Below are positions 1 through 9,233 of a DNA stretch of 64,000 bases, in pieces. Origin of the DNA: Oligoflexia bacterium (GTDB taxonomy: Bacteria > Bdellovibrionota > Bacteriovoracia > Bacteriovoracales > Bacteriovoracaceae); assembly GCA_024229115.1 (NCBI GenBank), contig JAAEST010000053.1:310001-374000 (forward strand). Direction: 5' to 3'. The notes under the pieces are model-generated. The model was not told the DNA's origin. It worked only from the letters and a program-made list of their open reading frames with translations, and did no database searches. A program made the position numbers and the translations under genes. Position 1 is the first letter of the stretch; every line of letters starts with the position of its first letter.

Positions 1-137
1 TCATAGAGTGGGACATACTCATTAATATTATGATCAGCACTCGAAATGTAGAGACAGTCGAATTCTGAGTTCTTAACATACTCAATAATCTTATCTGAAT
101 AGTCGCTAATTAAGGCCCTATCTATTTGAAATTTCAT
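1..137 (-). CDS. Xaa-Pro aminopeptidase, N-terminal part (cut by window start)
   Basis: Only the first 45 residues lie in the window. They include an ADHNINEYVPLY stretch that resembles the N-terminal creatinase-like domain of aminopeptidase P (usual form: A-x-x-H-x-x-E-Y followed by an arginine and TGFTGS). Members of this family are cytoplasmic metallopeptidases that remove the residue before an N-terminal X-Pro bond. The metal-binding catalytic half lies outside the window and cannot be checked. The ATG start at 137 is supported by an upstream GAGGAAAC ribosome binding site. The identification rests on one short motif, so it is moderately secure. Confidence 0.55.
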   Translation of the reverse strand, partial: MKFQIDRALISDYSDKIIEYVKNSEFDCLYISSADHNINEYVPLY

Positions 138-301
138 TGTTTCCTCATTAATTTCAACATTTTACTCAAGTAATTTTTATAAGTGACCGAAAATACATCA
201 TATGAAATTTTCAGTCCAACACTTGGTTATTTTTATCTTATCGGTCTTTCTCCTAAAAATTGGAGTCGCCGCTACTATTAAAGATAATGGTATTAAACAC
301 T

Positions 302-1564
302 CTACGCAAAGAATTTCTCGATAAGAGACTTATACGTTTCTCCCCTATCACTATAATTTTTGAATTGATCAAAGCTAGGAAAAGCTGGAGAGAAGAGAAC
401 TACTCCTTTCCAAGAATGATTCTTAATATAGAGTATCGCTTCCTCTAATTCTTTAAACTCATGAGCTGATTGTATAAGGCCCTTGATATCTGGAGCACTT
501 TCTCCAAAACAAAGAACTTGCTTGCAGGTCTTCTCAATTTCTAAAACTTGTTCCGAGCTTGGTAGATCGCCTTCCCCTCTTCTTTGTCCTCCTACAATCA
601 ACAAAAGATCTTCATTAGGAAAACTTTTAAGTGCCGTCATTGTTGCTAGCCAGTTAGTACTTTTAGCATCGTTATAAAATGAGATCTCATCACCTTTAGA
701 TACAAACTCTAGACGATGTTCAACACCCTTAAACTTCTGAGCATATTTTTCAAAATCAGAAAAACTATCAAAAAGAAAATCCACCATGAAATAAGCACTC
801 ATTATATTGAGCTTATTATGATCTCCTTTAAGTATATACTTACTCATATCAATTTCGATAAATTCTGCCTGAAAGTCTTTAAGCAAAATAGTTTCGCAAT
901 TAAACTTCTGGTAAGGAAAGAGAGCTTCTCCCAAGAGTAGCTTTTGATCAGTTCCCATCTTTTTAGCGATATTTTCTTTCGCCAATTGATAATCTTTAAA
1001 ATCACTATAACGCTCTCCGTGATTATCAAAAACATTAAGAATACTCGCTCTCTTAGGAGAAAGAGAATCAATACTCTCTAACTGAAAACTTGAAAGCTCA
1101 AGGTTAATAATCTTGGCCTTTGAATTTTGAAGAAGATACTCACAAAGAGGAGTTCCAATATTCCCCCCGGTAAAAACATCAATACCTTTTTCTTTGAGAA
1201 CAAAATCAATGAGGCTCACTGTTGTCGTCTTTCCATTCGTTCCAGTTGTTGCCAAATATTGAACGTCCTTAGGGATGAATTGGATAGCCAGCTCAATTTC
1301 ATTGATTATTGGAACTTTCCCAAGAGCACTCTTTAAAAGATCATGCTCTCTAGCTATCCCTGGACTCAAAATGATATAGTCTGATTCACTAAATAGTTCA
1401 GGACTCGCTTCATTTTGAGAGACAAAAGTAAAATCATCACTAGATTCAGGTTTAGACTGATTAACGACTGTAACCTTGGCACCTTTACTTAAGCAAAGTT
1501 TACAAGCACTTACGCCTGAAACTCCAAATCCGAATATGGTCACTTTTTTATCTTTTAAATTCAC
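302..1564 (-). CDS. murD: UDP-N-acetylmuramoyl-L-alanine--D-glutamate ligase (MurD)
   Basis: This enzyme adds D-glutamate to UDP-MurNAc-L-alanine using ATP, in the cytoplasmic phase of peptidoglycan synthesis. The sequence has the three-domain Mur ligase layout: an N-terminal dinucleotide-like fold (VTIFGFGVSG), the central ATP-binding loop TTGTNGKTTT near residue 110, and the C-terminal ligase domain with HRLEFV and NDAKSTN. The GTG start at 1564 is chosen because AGGGG lies five bases upstream. It gives 420 residues, a little below the roughly 440 of typical MurD. An ATG at 1624 would add 20 residues without a convincing ribosome site and would overlap the divergent gene. No other mur or fts gene is adjacent, so it sits outside the usual division and cell wall cluster. 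Confidence 0.93.
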   Translation of the reverse strand: MNLKDKKVTIFGFGVSGVSACKLCLSKGAKVTVVNQSKPESSDDFTFVSQNEASPELFSESDYIILSPGIAREHDLLKSALGKVPIINEIELAIQFIPKDVQYLATTGTNGKTTTVSLIDFVLKEKGIDVFTGGNIGTPLCEYLLQNSKAKIINLELSSFQLESIDSLSPKRASILNVFDNHGERYSDFKDYQLAKENIAKKMGTDQKLLLGEALFPYQKFNCETILLKDFQAEFIEIDMSKYILKGDHNKLNIMSAYFMVDFLFDSFSDFEKYAQKFKGVEHRLEFVSKGDEISFYNDAKSTNWLATMTALKSFPNEDLLLIVGGQRRGEGDLPSSEQVLEIEKTCKQVLCFGESAPDIKGLIQSAHEFKELEEAILYIKNHSWKGVVLFSPAFPSFDQFKNYSDRGETYKSLIEKFFA

Positions 1565-1600
1565 CTCAACCCCTATAAATAGAAATATAATTTTAACAAA

Positions 1601-2860
1601 ATGTTTATGGATTATCGAAAGCAAATTAAAGACTTACTCACCTTTTTAAGCAACTTTACGCCCATTTGGCGTCAAGAGGTGGTTTTTAGCTACCCTCGTC
1701 ATCTTGATCCTTTCCCAAGAGAATGGATTGATGAGCTATTAACAAAATCAGAAGAAGAACTCTGGGCCATTGATGGTGGTAATCCTGATAGTATCACTGA
1801 TCCTCAACTTAAAGAGCTATTCCTTTCTTTAAGAGAGATTGAAAAGTTTCCTCAACTAGAAAAAGAGATAAGTACTGAAGCTCAGAGATATCCTAGCTGG
1901 GCCTTTTTTAAAGTGAGAAATAAGAAGCAGCATGAAATAGAAAAAATCATTCAATTGATTACTAACCAAGATATTCTTAAAGACTCTTCTAAAATTGTTG
2001 ATATCGGGGGAGGCCAAGGACACTTAGGAAGAATCCTTAGTTACTACCATGGCCATAATGTAACAGTGATTGATCGTGAGCAAGAATTTCTCGACCTAGG
2101 TGTTAAAAGGGCCAAGAAATATCCAGCACCAGAACAAGCAGGAGAACTTAAGTTCAAGAAATTTAACTTCGGCGAAGGTGACGACTTTGATCATAAGATT
2201 GATATTGATGAAAGAACTTTAACGCTAGGACTTCATACTTGCGGTCCCCTCGCCCATCGCCATTTCGATCAGCTACTTCACTCGAAAGGACAATCTCTGA
2301 TCAACTTTGGTTGTTGCTATAATCGCATTGATGCCCAGAAAGAAATTCCTCTTAGCCAAGCTGTCAAAGAAGAACAGGAAAAGGCCAATATCTCACTTTC
2401 AGATCATTCCCTAACCTTGGCCACACGAGGTCATCAAGATGAGAATCTTAAGGCCTTTCAATTGAAGATGAAGGTGAAATACTTTCGTTGTGCTCTTCAT
2501 ATTTATCTCTATGAGAATTATCAGTTTGATGATTTTGTCGCTGTGGGATCAGAACATCCTCGAGTCTATCAAGGTCCTTTTTCTGAATATGCATACAAGA
2601 AGTTAAAAGGACTTGATATTGAAGTCGATAAAAACAAGCTTGATGAATACTATAATGACCCTAAAACTCAACAAATCATTAAAGAAATGTTCGTCGCCAA
2701 TGTTATTCGCTGGCAATTTGGACGAGCTCTTGAAAAGTGGATTCTCTTTGATCGAGCCCTATACTTAGAAGAGAAAGGTCTCCAAGTTAATATCTTTGAG
2801 CTTTTTGATCGCTCTCTAAGTCCCCGAAATATTGGAATTTCTGCTATTAAAAAAAGCTGA
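1601..2860 (+). CDS. METTL25/RRNAD1-like SAM-dependent methyltransferase
   Basis: A 419-residue cytoplasmic protein. It has a Rossmann methyltransferase core: motif I is VDIGGGQGHLGR around residue 130, followed by an acidic strand end (VTVIDRE) for SAM ribose binding. The later segments LGLHTCGPLAHRHF and NFGCCYNRI are typical of the Methyltransf_32 group, to which METTL25 and RRNAD1-type proteins belong. The substrate is unknown; RNA is possible by analogy but not shown. It diverges from murD with only 36 bases between the starts. A second ATG at 1607 is an equally possible start, since neither has a clear ribosome site. Confidence 0.72.
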   Translation: MFMDYRKQIKDLLTFLSNFTPIWRQEVVFSYPRHLDPFPREWIDELLTKSEEELWAIDGGNPDSITDPQLKELFLSLREIEKFPQLEKEISTEAQRYPSWAFFKVRNKKQHEIEKIIQLITNQDILKDSSKIVDIGGGQGHLGRILSYYHGHNVTVIDREQEFLDLGVKRAKKYPAPEQAGELKFKKFNFGEGDDFDHKIDIDERTLTLGLHTCGPLAHRHFDQLLHSKGQSLINFGCCYNRIDAQKEIPLSQAVKEEQEKANISLSDHSLTLATRGHQDENLKAFQLKMKVKYFRCALHIYLYENYQFDDFVAVGSEHPRVYQGPFSEYAYKKLKGLDIEVDKNKLDEYYNDPKTQQIIKEMFVANVIRWQFGRALEKWILFDRALYLEEKGLQVNIFELFDRSLSPRNIGISAIKKS

Positions 2861-2955
2861 TTAAATTTTGTACGGCCCTTGTAACTCTTTCAACTCTTAA
2901 CAAATCGATTTTATAAAATGTCATAATTAACTCGATTTAAAAAACGGGAGTTATT

Positions 2956-3906
2956 ATGAATATCAAAGCATTGGTAGCAGCGGCTACTATTTCACTAAGT
3001 GCTGGTATCGCAGCCGATTACAATGGGGTTATCTACATTCCTACATCAGTAGAATACGATGTTGAAAGAGACCTAATGATGAACTTACAATTTCTAGAAT
3101 CAGATTCAAGATTTGTGTCTTACTGGAATAAAGATAGATTTCAAAAATTCTGTCAATCTAATAGAAGAGTTATCGAAAGTTTAAATACAGAAGTAGAACA
3201 AATCTCAAATAAATTCTTATCAGAATCAGAATCTTTCCGTCATAATGGAAAAGTTGAAATAAATGAAGCTATCAAAAACCTTGAAAAAGTTGTTGTTAAA
3301 GGTTTAGAAGATATTACTGTTGCTTGTCGTGATCAAAAAAGAATGAAAGAAGATCAGGCCAGAAAACTTACTGGTTGGGGTTCTAAATTTGATGGAATCA
3401 AGACTGATTTCTATCAGGCAAGAAATAAGCTAAGTAACCTTATTGAAGGTTATGGAAAAGTAATCAGAGCTTATGATCAGGCCAATACTTCATTCTTTGC
3501 TGGAAAATTTGAAGGTCATCAAGGTTGGAAAACTGGTTACAAGAGCTGTTCAGTTGATATTAAAGTTGAAGATAATAAAGTAAAAATGAATTTTAAAGAT
3601 AGTGATTCAGATTACTCAATGACAAGAAATCTAGAAGATATGTCAGCTGACAAAAAAGAACTTAAGAACTTTAAATTTGATAAAGATCTTAAAACGAGCA
3701 CTATTTGTTCGGCTAAAGGGACAACATTTGCTGAATTAAGTTATGACGGTGGAGATTTAACAGATATCGTTTTTACTCATAGAAGCTTAAAGAGAAATGC
3801 TACAGGATTTGGTGTAATCATCAGCTGTATTTCAGATAAAGATTCTCTCTTAAGTAAATTCAGAAATAATACTTACAAGTGCTACGACCTAAAAAGAAAG
3901 AACTAA
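2956..3906 (+). CDS. secreted protein of unknown function
   Basis: A 316-residue protein with a short signal peptide: MNIKALVAAATISLSAGIAA, probably cleaved before or after ADYN. The mature part has a helical, charged first half (about residues 40-180) and a second half with several cysteines (for example in SCSVDIKV, TICSAKG, IISCISD and YKCYDL) that could form disulfides in the periplasm or outside. I recognise no domain. The start is supported by GGGAG six bases before the ATG. The gene stands alone and is followed by a strong hairpin terminator shared with the convergent glutamine synthetase gene. Confidence 0.75.
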   Translation: MNIKALVAAATISLSAGIAADYNGVIYIPTSVEYDVERDLMMNLQFLESDSRFVSYWNKDRFQKFCQSNRRVIESLNTEVEQISNKFLSESESFRHNGKVEINEAIKNLEKVVVKGLEDITVACRDQKRMKEDQARKLTGWGSKFDGIKTDFYQARNKLSNLIEGYGKVIRAYDQANTSFFAGKFEGHQGWKTGYKSCSVDIKVEDNKVKMNFKDSDSDYSMTRNLEDMSADKKELKNFKFDKDLKTSTICSAKGTTFAELSYDGGDLTDIVFTHRSLKRNATGFGVIISCISDKDSLLSKFRNNTYKCYDLKRKN

Positions 3907-3910
3907 AATC

Positions 3911-3945
3911 AAAAAAGAAGGCTCCATAAGGAGCCTTCTTTATTT
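3911..3945. terminator. bidirectional rho-independent terminator
   Basis: An 11-base-pair perfect stem at 3915-3940 (AAGAAGGCTCC, loop ATAA, and its complement) has an A-run on the left and a T-rich stretch on the right. It sits just after the stop of the secreted protein gene and 26 bases before the stop of the convergent glnN gene, so it can terminate both. Confidence 0.85.
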
Positions 3946-3965
3946 CTTAATGTATTCTAAAAGTA

Positions 3966-6146
3966 TTAACGTAAGAAAAGCATGTCGAAATATTTTGGAA
4001 GAGTCCACTGATTATCAGGAACCATTTCCTCAACTTCATTACAGTATTTTGCCACTTCTTCTGAAAGAGGAAGAAGAGTTTCAGCAATAGTCTTTGCTTT
4101 CTTCTGATCATCTTCAGGAAGTCCCTTAAGTGAGTTTTTAAGATTATCAACTCTTGCATAGAGAGTCTCAGTCGCAAAATTTAATCTCTTATATAGTTCC
4201 TTCTCTACTGAGCTTTCAAAACCAGTTTCTTTTTGGCTTCTAATCACTTCAATCAGCTTGTACTTATAATCAACAACACTTGGAAGAACATTTTGATGAA
4301 CCATTGTAATTAATGTTTCAAACTCAATTTCTCTTAAAGTGTTATATCTTTCTATAAGTACATTATAACGAGTTTCTAATTCAGCAGGAGTAAAGATTCC
4401 AGTCTTTGTTAAGAAGGCATTCTCTTTTGAATCAACTAAGAGAGGTAATGCATCGGCCGTAGTTCTATAATTAGGAAGTCCTCTTTTTTCAGCTTCTACT
4501 AACCACTCGTTACTATAACCATCACCATTGAAGATAATATTATATGAGTTATCAACCCACTTCTTTGTTACAGTATTAAGTGCTGCCTCAATCGATTTTC
4601 CACCGCTGATTTCTTTTTCAATAATTTCAGCTGATTCATTAAGAACTTCAGCAACTGCGCCATTAAGAACACTTAATGGAAGTCCAATTGCAGCTGTAGA
4701 ACCACAAGCTCTTAATTCAAATTTATTTCCAGTGAACGCGAATGGAGAAGTTCTGTTTCTATCCGTGTTATCTTTTGAAAGTTGAACAAGTTGCTGTGTT
4801 CCCATATCCATAGAGTTATCAGCATCTGGACTAAAAGACTTTCCATCTTTAATCGATTTGAAAATCTTTTCAAGAGTATCACCTAAGTAAACAGAAATGA
4901 TACTTGGAGGAGCTTCGTTAGCACCTAATCTATGATCGTTTGATGCTGATGCGATAGCCGCTCTAATCATTCCCCCATGACGGAAGATAGCTTCTTGAAC
5001 AGAAGCAACGACAGCTAAAAATCTCTTATTTGAGTGAGGCTCATCACCTGGCTCAAGGAGGTTAAGACCTGTATCTGTTCCAAGTGACCAGTTTAAGTGC
5101 TTTCCAGAACCGTTAATTCCAGCAAATGGTTTCTCATGAAGAAGGGCCACAAAGCTATGCTTAGCTGCGATTCTTTTGATTGTTCCCATTACAAGCTGGT
5201 TATTGTCAGCTGACACGTTTGAGTTTGCGAAAATTGGGGCCATCTCATATTGCCCAGGTGCAACCTCATTATGTCTTGTCTTGGCCGGAACACCTAACTT
5301 ATATAGTTCTAAATCAAGTTCTTGCATGAAAGAAAGAACTCTATCAGAAATGTCACCAAAGTAGTGATCATCTAATTGCTGGTTCTTAGCTGAAAGAGAT
5401 CCAAAAAGAGTTCTTCCAGTCATTACTAGGTCTGGTCTTGAATTATAGAAGGCCTTATCAATTAAGAAATATTCTTGTTCAGCACCACAAGATGACTGAA
5501 CATAAGAGGCCTTAATATCAATGGCCTTTAAAAATCTTAAGGCCGCTTCATTGATCGCTACTTCTGATCTTAATAAAGGAGTTTTAATATCAAGAGCTTG
5601 ACCAGTATATGAAACGAAGGCCGTAGGAATAAATAATGTTTTACCATTTGTATTTTCTACGAGGAACATTGGAGAAGTTAAATCCCAAGAAGTATAACCT
5701 CTGGCCTCGAAAGTTGAACGTGATCCACCGTTAGGAAAAGATGAAGCATCAGGCTCACCTTGCATAAGTTGTGAAGCTGAAAGATGCTCAATTGGCTGAC
5801 CGTCTTTAATTGAAAAGAAAGCATCATGCTTTTCAGCAGTCGCACCAGTTAAAGGTTGGAACCAATGACAAAAGTGAGTCGCACCTCTTGAAGTTGCCCA
5901 CTCAACAACAGCATTAGCAACAATCTCAGCATGCTCTTTTGATAAGGATTTTTTAGAAGTTGAAACTTCTTTTAACTCTTTTTTCACATTGGCCGGAATT
6001 TCGTTAGCCGTGAGAAAATCAAAAGTATTTTCACCGTAGAATTGGCTTACCTTGAGGGGTCTACCGTTTACATCTTCTGGAAATGAGATTGATCTTTCTG
6101 GTCTGTGTGTAGCAGAAAAACGAGAATTGTTTAAACTCTTAGACAT
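3966..6146 (-). CDS. glnN: glutamine synthetase type III (GlnN)
   Basis: This enzyme makes glutamine from glutamate, ammonia and ATP. At 726 residues it has the length of the large type III class rather than the roughly 450-470 of types I and II. Recognisable motifs include SSCGAEQEYFLID (metal and glutamate binding), GINGSGKHLNWSLG (ATP/ammonia region) and NRTSPFAFTGNKFELRACGS (the conserved arginine and glutamate-binding segment). The start at 6146 (MSKSLNN) is chosen because GAAGGAG lies eight bases upstream; an in-frame ATG 36 bases further up lacks such a site. It is monocistronic. No PII gene or adenylyltransferase is nearby, as expected because type III enzymes lack the type I adenylylation site. 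Confidence 0.93.
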   Translation of the reverse strand: MSKSLNNSRFSATHRPERSISFPEDVNGRPLKVSQFYGENTFDFLTANEIPANVKKELKEVSTSKKSLSKEHAEIVANAVVEWATSRGATHFCHWFQPLTGATAEKHDAFFSIKDGQPIEHLSASQLMQGEPDASSFPNGGSRSTFEARGYTSWDLTSPMFLVENTNGKTLFIPTAFVSYTGQALDIKTPLLRSEVAINEAALRFLKAIDIKASYVQSSCGAEQEYFLIDKAFYNSRPDLVMTGRTLFGSLSAKNQQLDDHYFGDISDRVLSFMQELDLELYKLGVPAKTRHNEVAPGQYEMAPIFANSNVSADNNQLVMGTIKRIAAKHSFVALLHEKPFAGINGSGKHLNWSLGTDTGLNLLEPGDEPHSNKRFLAVVASVQEAIFRHGGMIRAAIASASNDHRLGANEAPPSIISVYLGDTLEKIFKSIKDGKSFSPDADNSMDMGTQQLVQLSKDNTDRNRTSPFAFTGNKFELRACGSTAAIGLPLSVLNGAVAEVLNESAEIIEKEISGGKSIEAALNTVTKKWVDNSYNIIFNGDGYSNEWLVEAEKRGLPNYRTTADALPLLVDSKENAFLTKTGIFTPAELETRYNVLIERYNTLREIEFETLITMVHQNVLPSVVDYKYKLIEVIRSQKETGFESSVEKELYKRLNFATETLYARVDNLKNSLKGLPEDDQKKAKTIAETLLPLSEEVAKYCNEVEEMVPDNQWTLPKYFDMLFLR

Positions 6147-6263
6147 CTTAATTGCTCCTTCAATTCGGCCAAATGGGGCCATTAGTCCTTTAACTAAGGA
6201 AATTCTAGAGGTCTACACGTGGAATGTCTATTAATTTTTCTAATATTAGATATAAGTTTAAGC

Positions 6264-6380
6264 TTATCCTAGGACGTTAATTATTTCTTCTGCTCTAATC
6301 TTTCCCATAACAAGAATAGAAAGTGCGAAGAAGAAGAATAGTACTTTTGCCATTAATGCTTGAACTTCATGAGGTAACAT
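6264..6380 (-). CDS. small single-pass membrane protein (38 aa)
   Basis: A 38-residue open frame, beginning MLPHEVQALMAK, carries one hydrophobic segment (VLFFFFALSILVMG) and a short charged C-terminus. GGAG lies five bases before the ATG, a better ribosome site than many genes here have. It sits between glnN and the divergent phosphopantetheinyl transferase gene, in the same direction as glnN. I do not recognise it. Very short hydrophobic frames arise by chance, so this is tentative. Confidence 0.4.
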   Translation of the reverse strand: MLPHEVQALMAKVLFFFFALSILVMGKIRAEEIINVLG

Positions 6381-6456
6381 ACGGGCTCCATTCAATAAAA
6401 AATAATTAACATATAGAGTTATTGCAAATTTCTTACGTTTGAGCAATACCTAAGAG

Positions 6457-7116
6457 GTGAAAATTAATAACATTATTCTTTCTACATGCTCGATTTCAGG
6501 CCCTTTAGCTAAAGAGTTAGATGATATTAGATCTCAGGCCCAGGAGAAATATCCCCATTTCAGTGAGGATCGACTTAAGCAATGGCTTCTAGGAAGAGGC
6601 CTTGTGGCTGAAACTTTAAAAGAGAATTTCTCTCAGGCAGCGAATCCTTTAGAGCTAGAACAAGAGAACTTTGAGTATATCAATGCACTTCCTGATTTCA
6701 CCTACTCCCTTAGCCACTCTAAGAAGTCTCTTGCCATGATTCTTACTAAGAGATCTGATTATCTCAATATTGGACTCGATATTGAGGATGAAAAAAGAAT
6801 CTTTAAGGAAGGAATGGAGAAATACTTCGTACATGATGACGATCTTCTGCCTGATGGAATAGCCGCTGATAAGAAGTTCAATTACCTTTGGTCTATTAAA
6901 GAAGCTTGCTTTAAGGCCCTCTTTCCCTTTGTTCAAGGAGAAACACCTTTTGTCCTGACAGATGTATGGATTAATAAAAATCAATTTGGTTTTAAAGGAA
7001 GTACTGAGGTCTTAGGTGAATGGGAAGAAATAAAAGAATCTTATGACAGCTTAGCAGGTCACATTGTGATTATAGCGAAAGTTCTTCCGAAGTCGTTGAA
7101 ACCTCTAATAAAATAA
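6457..7116 (+). CDS. 4'-phosphopantetheinyl transferase superfamily protein
   Basis: A 219-residue protein resembling EntD/Sfp-type enzymes, which move phosphopantetheine from coenzyme A to a serine of carrier proteins. Two family signatures are visible: GLDIED near residue 108 (Mg/CoA-binding aspartate) and WSIKEACFKALFP near residue 148 (the W-x-x-K-E-A motif). SLSHS near residue 87 matches the conserved histidine region. The start is a GTG at 6457; an in-frame stop directly upstream excludes a longer form. No carrier-protein or synthase gene is in the window, so the target is unknown; fatty acid or secondary-metabolite carriers are candidates. Its 3' end overlaps the convergent neighbour by 47 bases. 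Confidence 0.8.
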   Translation: MKINNIILSTCSISGPLAKELDDIRSQAQEKYPHFSEDRLKQWLLGRGLVAETLKENFSQAANPLELEQENFEYINALPDFTYSLSHSKKSLAMILTKRSDYLNIGLDIEDEKRIFKEGMEKYFVHDDDLLPDGIAADKKFNYLWSIKEACFKALFPFVQGETPFVLTDVWINKNQFGFKGSTEVLGEWEEIKESYDSLAGHIVIIAKVLPKSLKPLIK

Positions 7117-7651
7117 ATTCAGTTTCAAGATCAAATGAATAATCACCAGTGTGAGTCGTCCCTTCTTTTAGAACATAAGAAGCTTTAACATTGTAGTGCT
7201 TAGAAGAACGAAGAATTAGATTTGTATCTCCAATCCAAAGATTAAGTCCTGTGATTCTAAAGTCACAAAAGTTGATATAATCTTTAATCGACATAGTAGC
7301 AGGTAATTTAATTTTATTAGTATTGATTGCTCTTCTTACTGCTTGAACAAGTTTTAAACTTAAGTTCATGTCGAGAGCATAATTCCCTTCTGTATCAGCG
7401 TAAGTATATGTACTAGCAGAGTAATAATGTGGATGTTTCTTAGAAGCTCCACGGTAAGAATATTCTAAGTAGCAGGTCTTATCTTCTAGGTTGTGAGACT
7501 TGAGATTAGAAACAATATTAATGAATGCTTCTTCCGTGCTCTTCCCTTGAATTGATAACCAAGGAATGTGAGATTCCATGGCCTGAAGGCTAAAAGCACT
7601 CAAAAAGATGACAATCAGGCTGCCAATTTTGATTAGTTTCTTATTTCTCAT
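7070..7651 (-). CDS. secreted protein of unknown function
   Basis: A 193-residue protein with a clear signal peptide (KKLIKIGSLIVIFLSAFSLQA, cut before MESH). The mature domain has three cysteines (TCYLEY, NFCDFR) and alternating hydrophobic residues suggesting a beta-rich fold. No family is recognised. The ATG at 7651 is preferred because AAGGG lies six bases upstream; a GTG five codons earlier is possible. The 3' end overlaps the phosphopantetheinyl transferase gene on the other strand by 47 bases. Confidence 0.68.
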   Translation of the reverse strand: MRNKKLIKIGSLIVIFLSAFSLQAMESHIPWLSIQGKSTEEAFINIVSNLKSHNLEDKTCYLEYSYRGASKKHPHYYSASTYTYADTEGNYALDMNLSLKLVQAVRRAINTNKIKLPATMSIKDYINFCDFRITGLNLWIGDTNLILRSSKHYNVKASYVLKEGTTHTGDYSFDLETEFILLEVSTTSEELSL

Positions 7652-7737
7652 GACGCCCTTATACACGGCCGATCACGCTCTGACAATCAATTTCTGGTGT
7701 TTATTAGGGAAAAAAATGAGTAATTTCAAGTAATTAG

Positions 7738-9144
7738 TTATGCTGCTTTATTTGTATTGAGATAGTGGTCGACGAATTTGAGGATAACCGCCCTCTCTCT
7801 ATTGGCCAATCCCTGGAACTGCATCCCCAGCCCTTTCGGTCTCGATTCTGAAATATTCTTAATTAAAACTGGCGCAATAATCTCTTCAGAAAGTGTCCCG
7901 GCCTTAATCTTTATCACGGCCTGAGTACCTAGCTTCATCTGTGAGAGATCGAGCTTTGGAAGTTCAAAGAAACACCCGCCAACAGATATTGAAGTACAGT
8001 GACCTCTAAAATCTTGTCCATCAATTTCAAGTGTAGCCACTTCGTAGAATGGTGCCCTGAAGTTATCTCTTTTAATAAAGAATCTCTTCTTCATTTGGCC
8101 TTTGTCTTCGACTTCTTTTTCTATGATATTAGTCGTGAACTCATAAGTATCTTTATAAGTTCCCCATGCTTTATCACCTTTCTTCTTAACAGGAGTTTCT
8201 AATTGAATTTTGTCCCACTTTTTAAATGAGAGCATATCTTCAAACTTAAAAGGTCCCTTTACTTCATTTTCAAGTTGAATAAACCACATTGGTTCATTAG
8301 ATACTTCAAAAGAATCTCCAATAAGTCTCTCTAATTCCTCTTGCTCTTTCTTCATTTGGATTTGTTTAAACTTTTCTAAATCCTTAAGAGCAATCTGACT
8401 TTCCTTCTCTTTAATCTTAAGAACCTCAATACCTTTATTAAGTTTTTGAACATTCTTCTTGAGAACCAAATTAGATTTCTTTTCTTGCTTATATACTTTT
8501 TGATATTTCTGAATTTTCGTTTTCTGCTCTTTCGCCCTTGTACCAAGCTTTTTGATCGTTGCAGCTAGTTTATGATTCTCTTCTAAGGCCAGCACATTCT
8601 TTTGTTTTAACTCATGCAATTCTGATCTCAGCTGAGCAGCTTCTTCTTCTAATTGTTTGCTTTCAATATTTTGAAAACCACTTTCTTCTTGAACACTCTC
8701 AAGAGCAATTATTTTATTTTTAAGTTCTTCATTTTCACTTTGAGTAACAGAAACTTTTTCATTGAGAATTTGAATCGTTTCTTCTAGCTCTAAAATTTTA
8801 ACTTCATAATTTTCGGCTTCCATCTCAGAAGAGTTGGCCTGAAGTTGAGCAATAAGTATTTCTTGATTTTCTAAACGTTGATTTAATTCACTCCACTCTC
8901 TTTCTGTCACTGTAATCTCTTGCGAAGGAAAAAATAGTGGCGGATGAAATTCTGGTTTTTCAAACTCTTCATCAGTAGATTCAAAAGGACCGAGTGCTTG
9001 AAAATTATTTTCAAAAGCAGGCTGAACCCACTCACGATATTCTACCGAATAAACGTATTCATATGGATTAAGTACACCCATTTGTAATAACGTTTTAATT
9101 TCTTCTAATGATTGTGGCCTTATTCTTTCATCGGCCAGTCTCAT
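7738..9144 (-). CDS. PilZ-domain protein with GYF-like segments and long coiled coil
   Basis: This 468-residue cytoplasmic protein has a modular layout. Residues 1-50 resemble a GYF_2/DUF4339-type segment ending in EYREWVQPAFEN. Residues about 80-275 form a charged, heptad-rich coiled coil. A second GYF_2-like segment follows (MWFIQLENEVKGPFKFEDM). The C-terminal 110 residues are a PilZ domain with the c-di-GMP-binding signature RDNFR followed by TSISVGGC. PilZ domains bind cyclic di-GMP, which controls motility, surface behaviour and, in Bdellovibrio, predation. The start is uncertain: TTG and ATG codons are adjacent (9147 and 9144) and the GGAGAG upstream is about 20 bases away. It is likely monocistronic. 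Confidence 0.78.
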   Translation of the reverse strand: MRLADERIRPQSLEEIKTLLQMGVLNPYEYVYSVEYREWVQPAFENNFQALGPFESTDEEFEKPEFHPPLFFPSQEITVTEREWSELNQRLENQEILIAQLQANSSEMEAENYEVKILELEETIQILNEKVSVTQSENEELKNKIIALESVQEESGFQNIESKQLEEEAAQLRSELHELKQKNVLALEENHKLAATIKKLGTRAKEQKTKIQKYQKVYKQEKKSNLVLKKNVQKLNKGIEVLKIKEKESQIALKDLEKFKQIQMKKEQEELERLIGDSFEVSNEPMWFIQLENEVKGPFKFEDMLSFKKWDKIQLETPVKKKGDKAWGTYKDTYEFTTNIIEKEVEDKGQMKKRFFIKRDNFRAPFYEVATLEIDGQDFRGHCTSISVGGCFFELPKLDLSQMKLGTQAVIKIKAGTLSEEIIAPVLIKNISESRPKGLGMQFQGLANRERAVILKFVDHYLNTNKAA

Positions 9145-9233
9145 CAAGTATTCTTTTTCGATAAAACTCTCCTATCCACATTCCTTATCGACAAGTATTG
9201 GAAATTCCTTAATCCTGACCTGATTTTAAGTAC

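Noticed and set aside
202-324. A 40-residue plus-strand open frame with a signal-peptide-like start
   Set aside because: It has no ribosome binding site, overlaps the end of murD by 23 bases, and leaves almost no mature protein after the signal.
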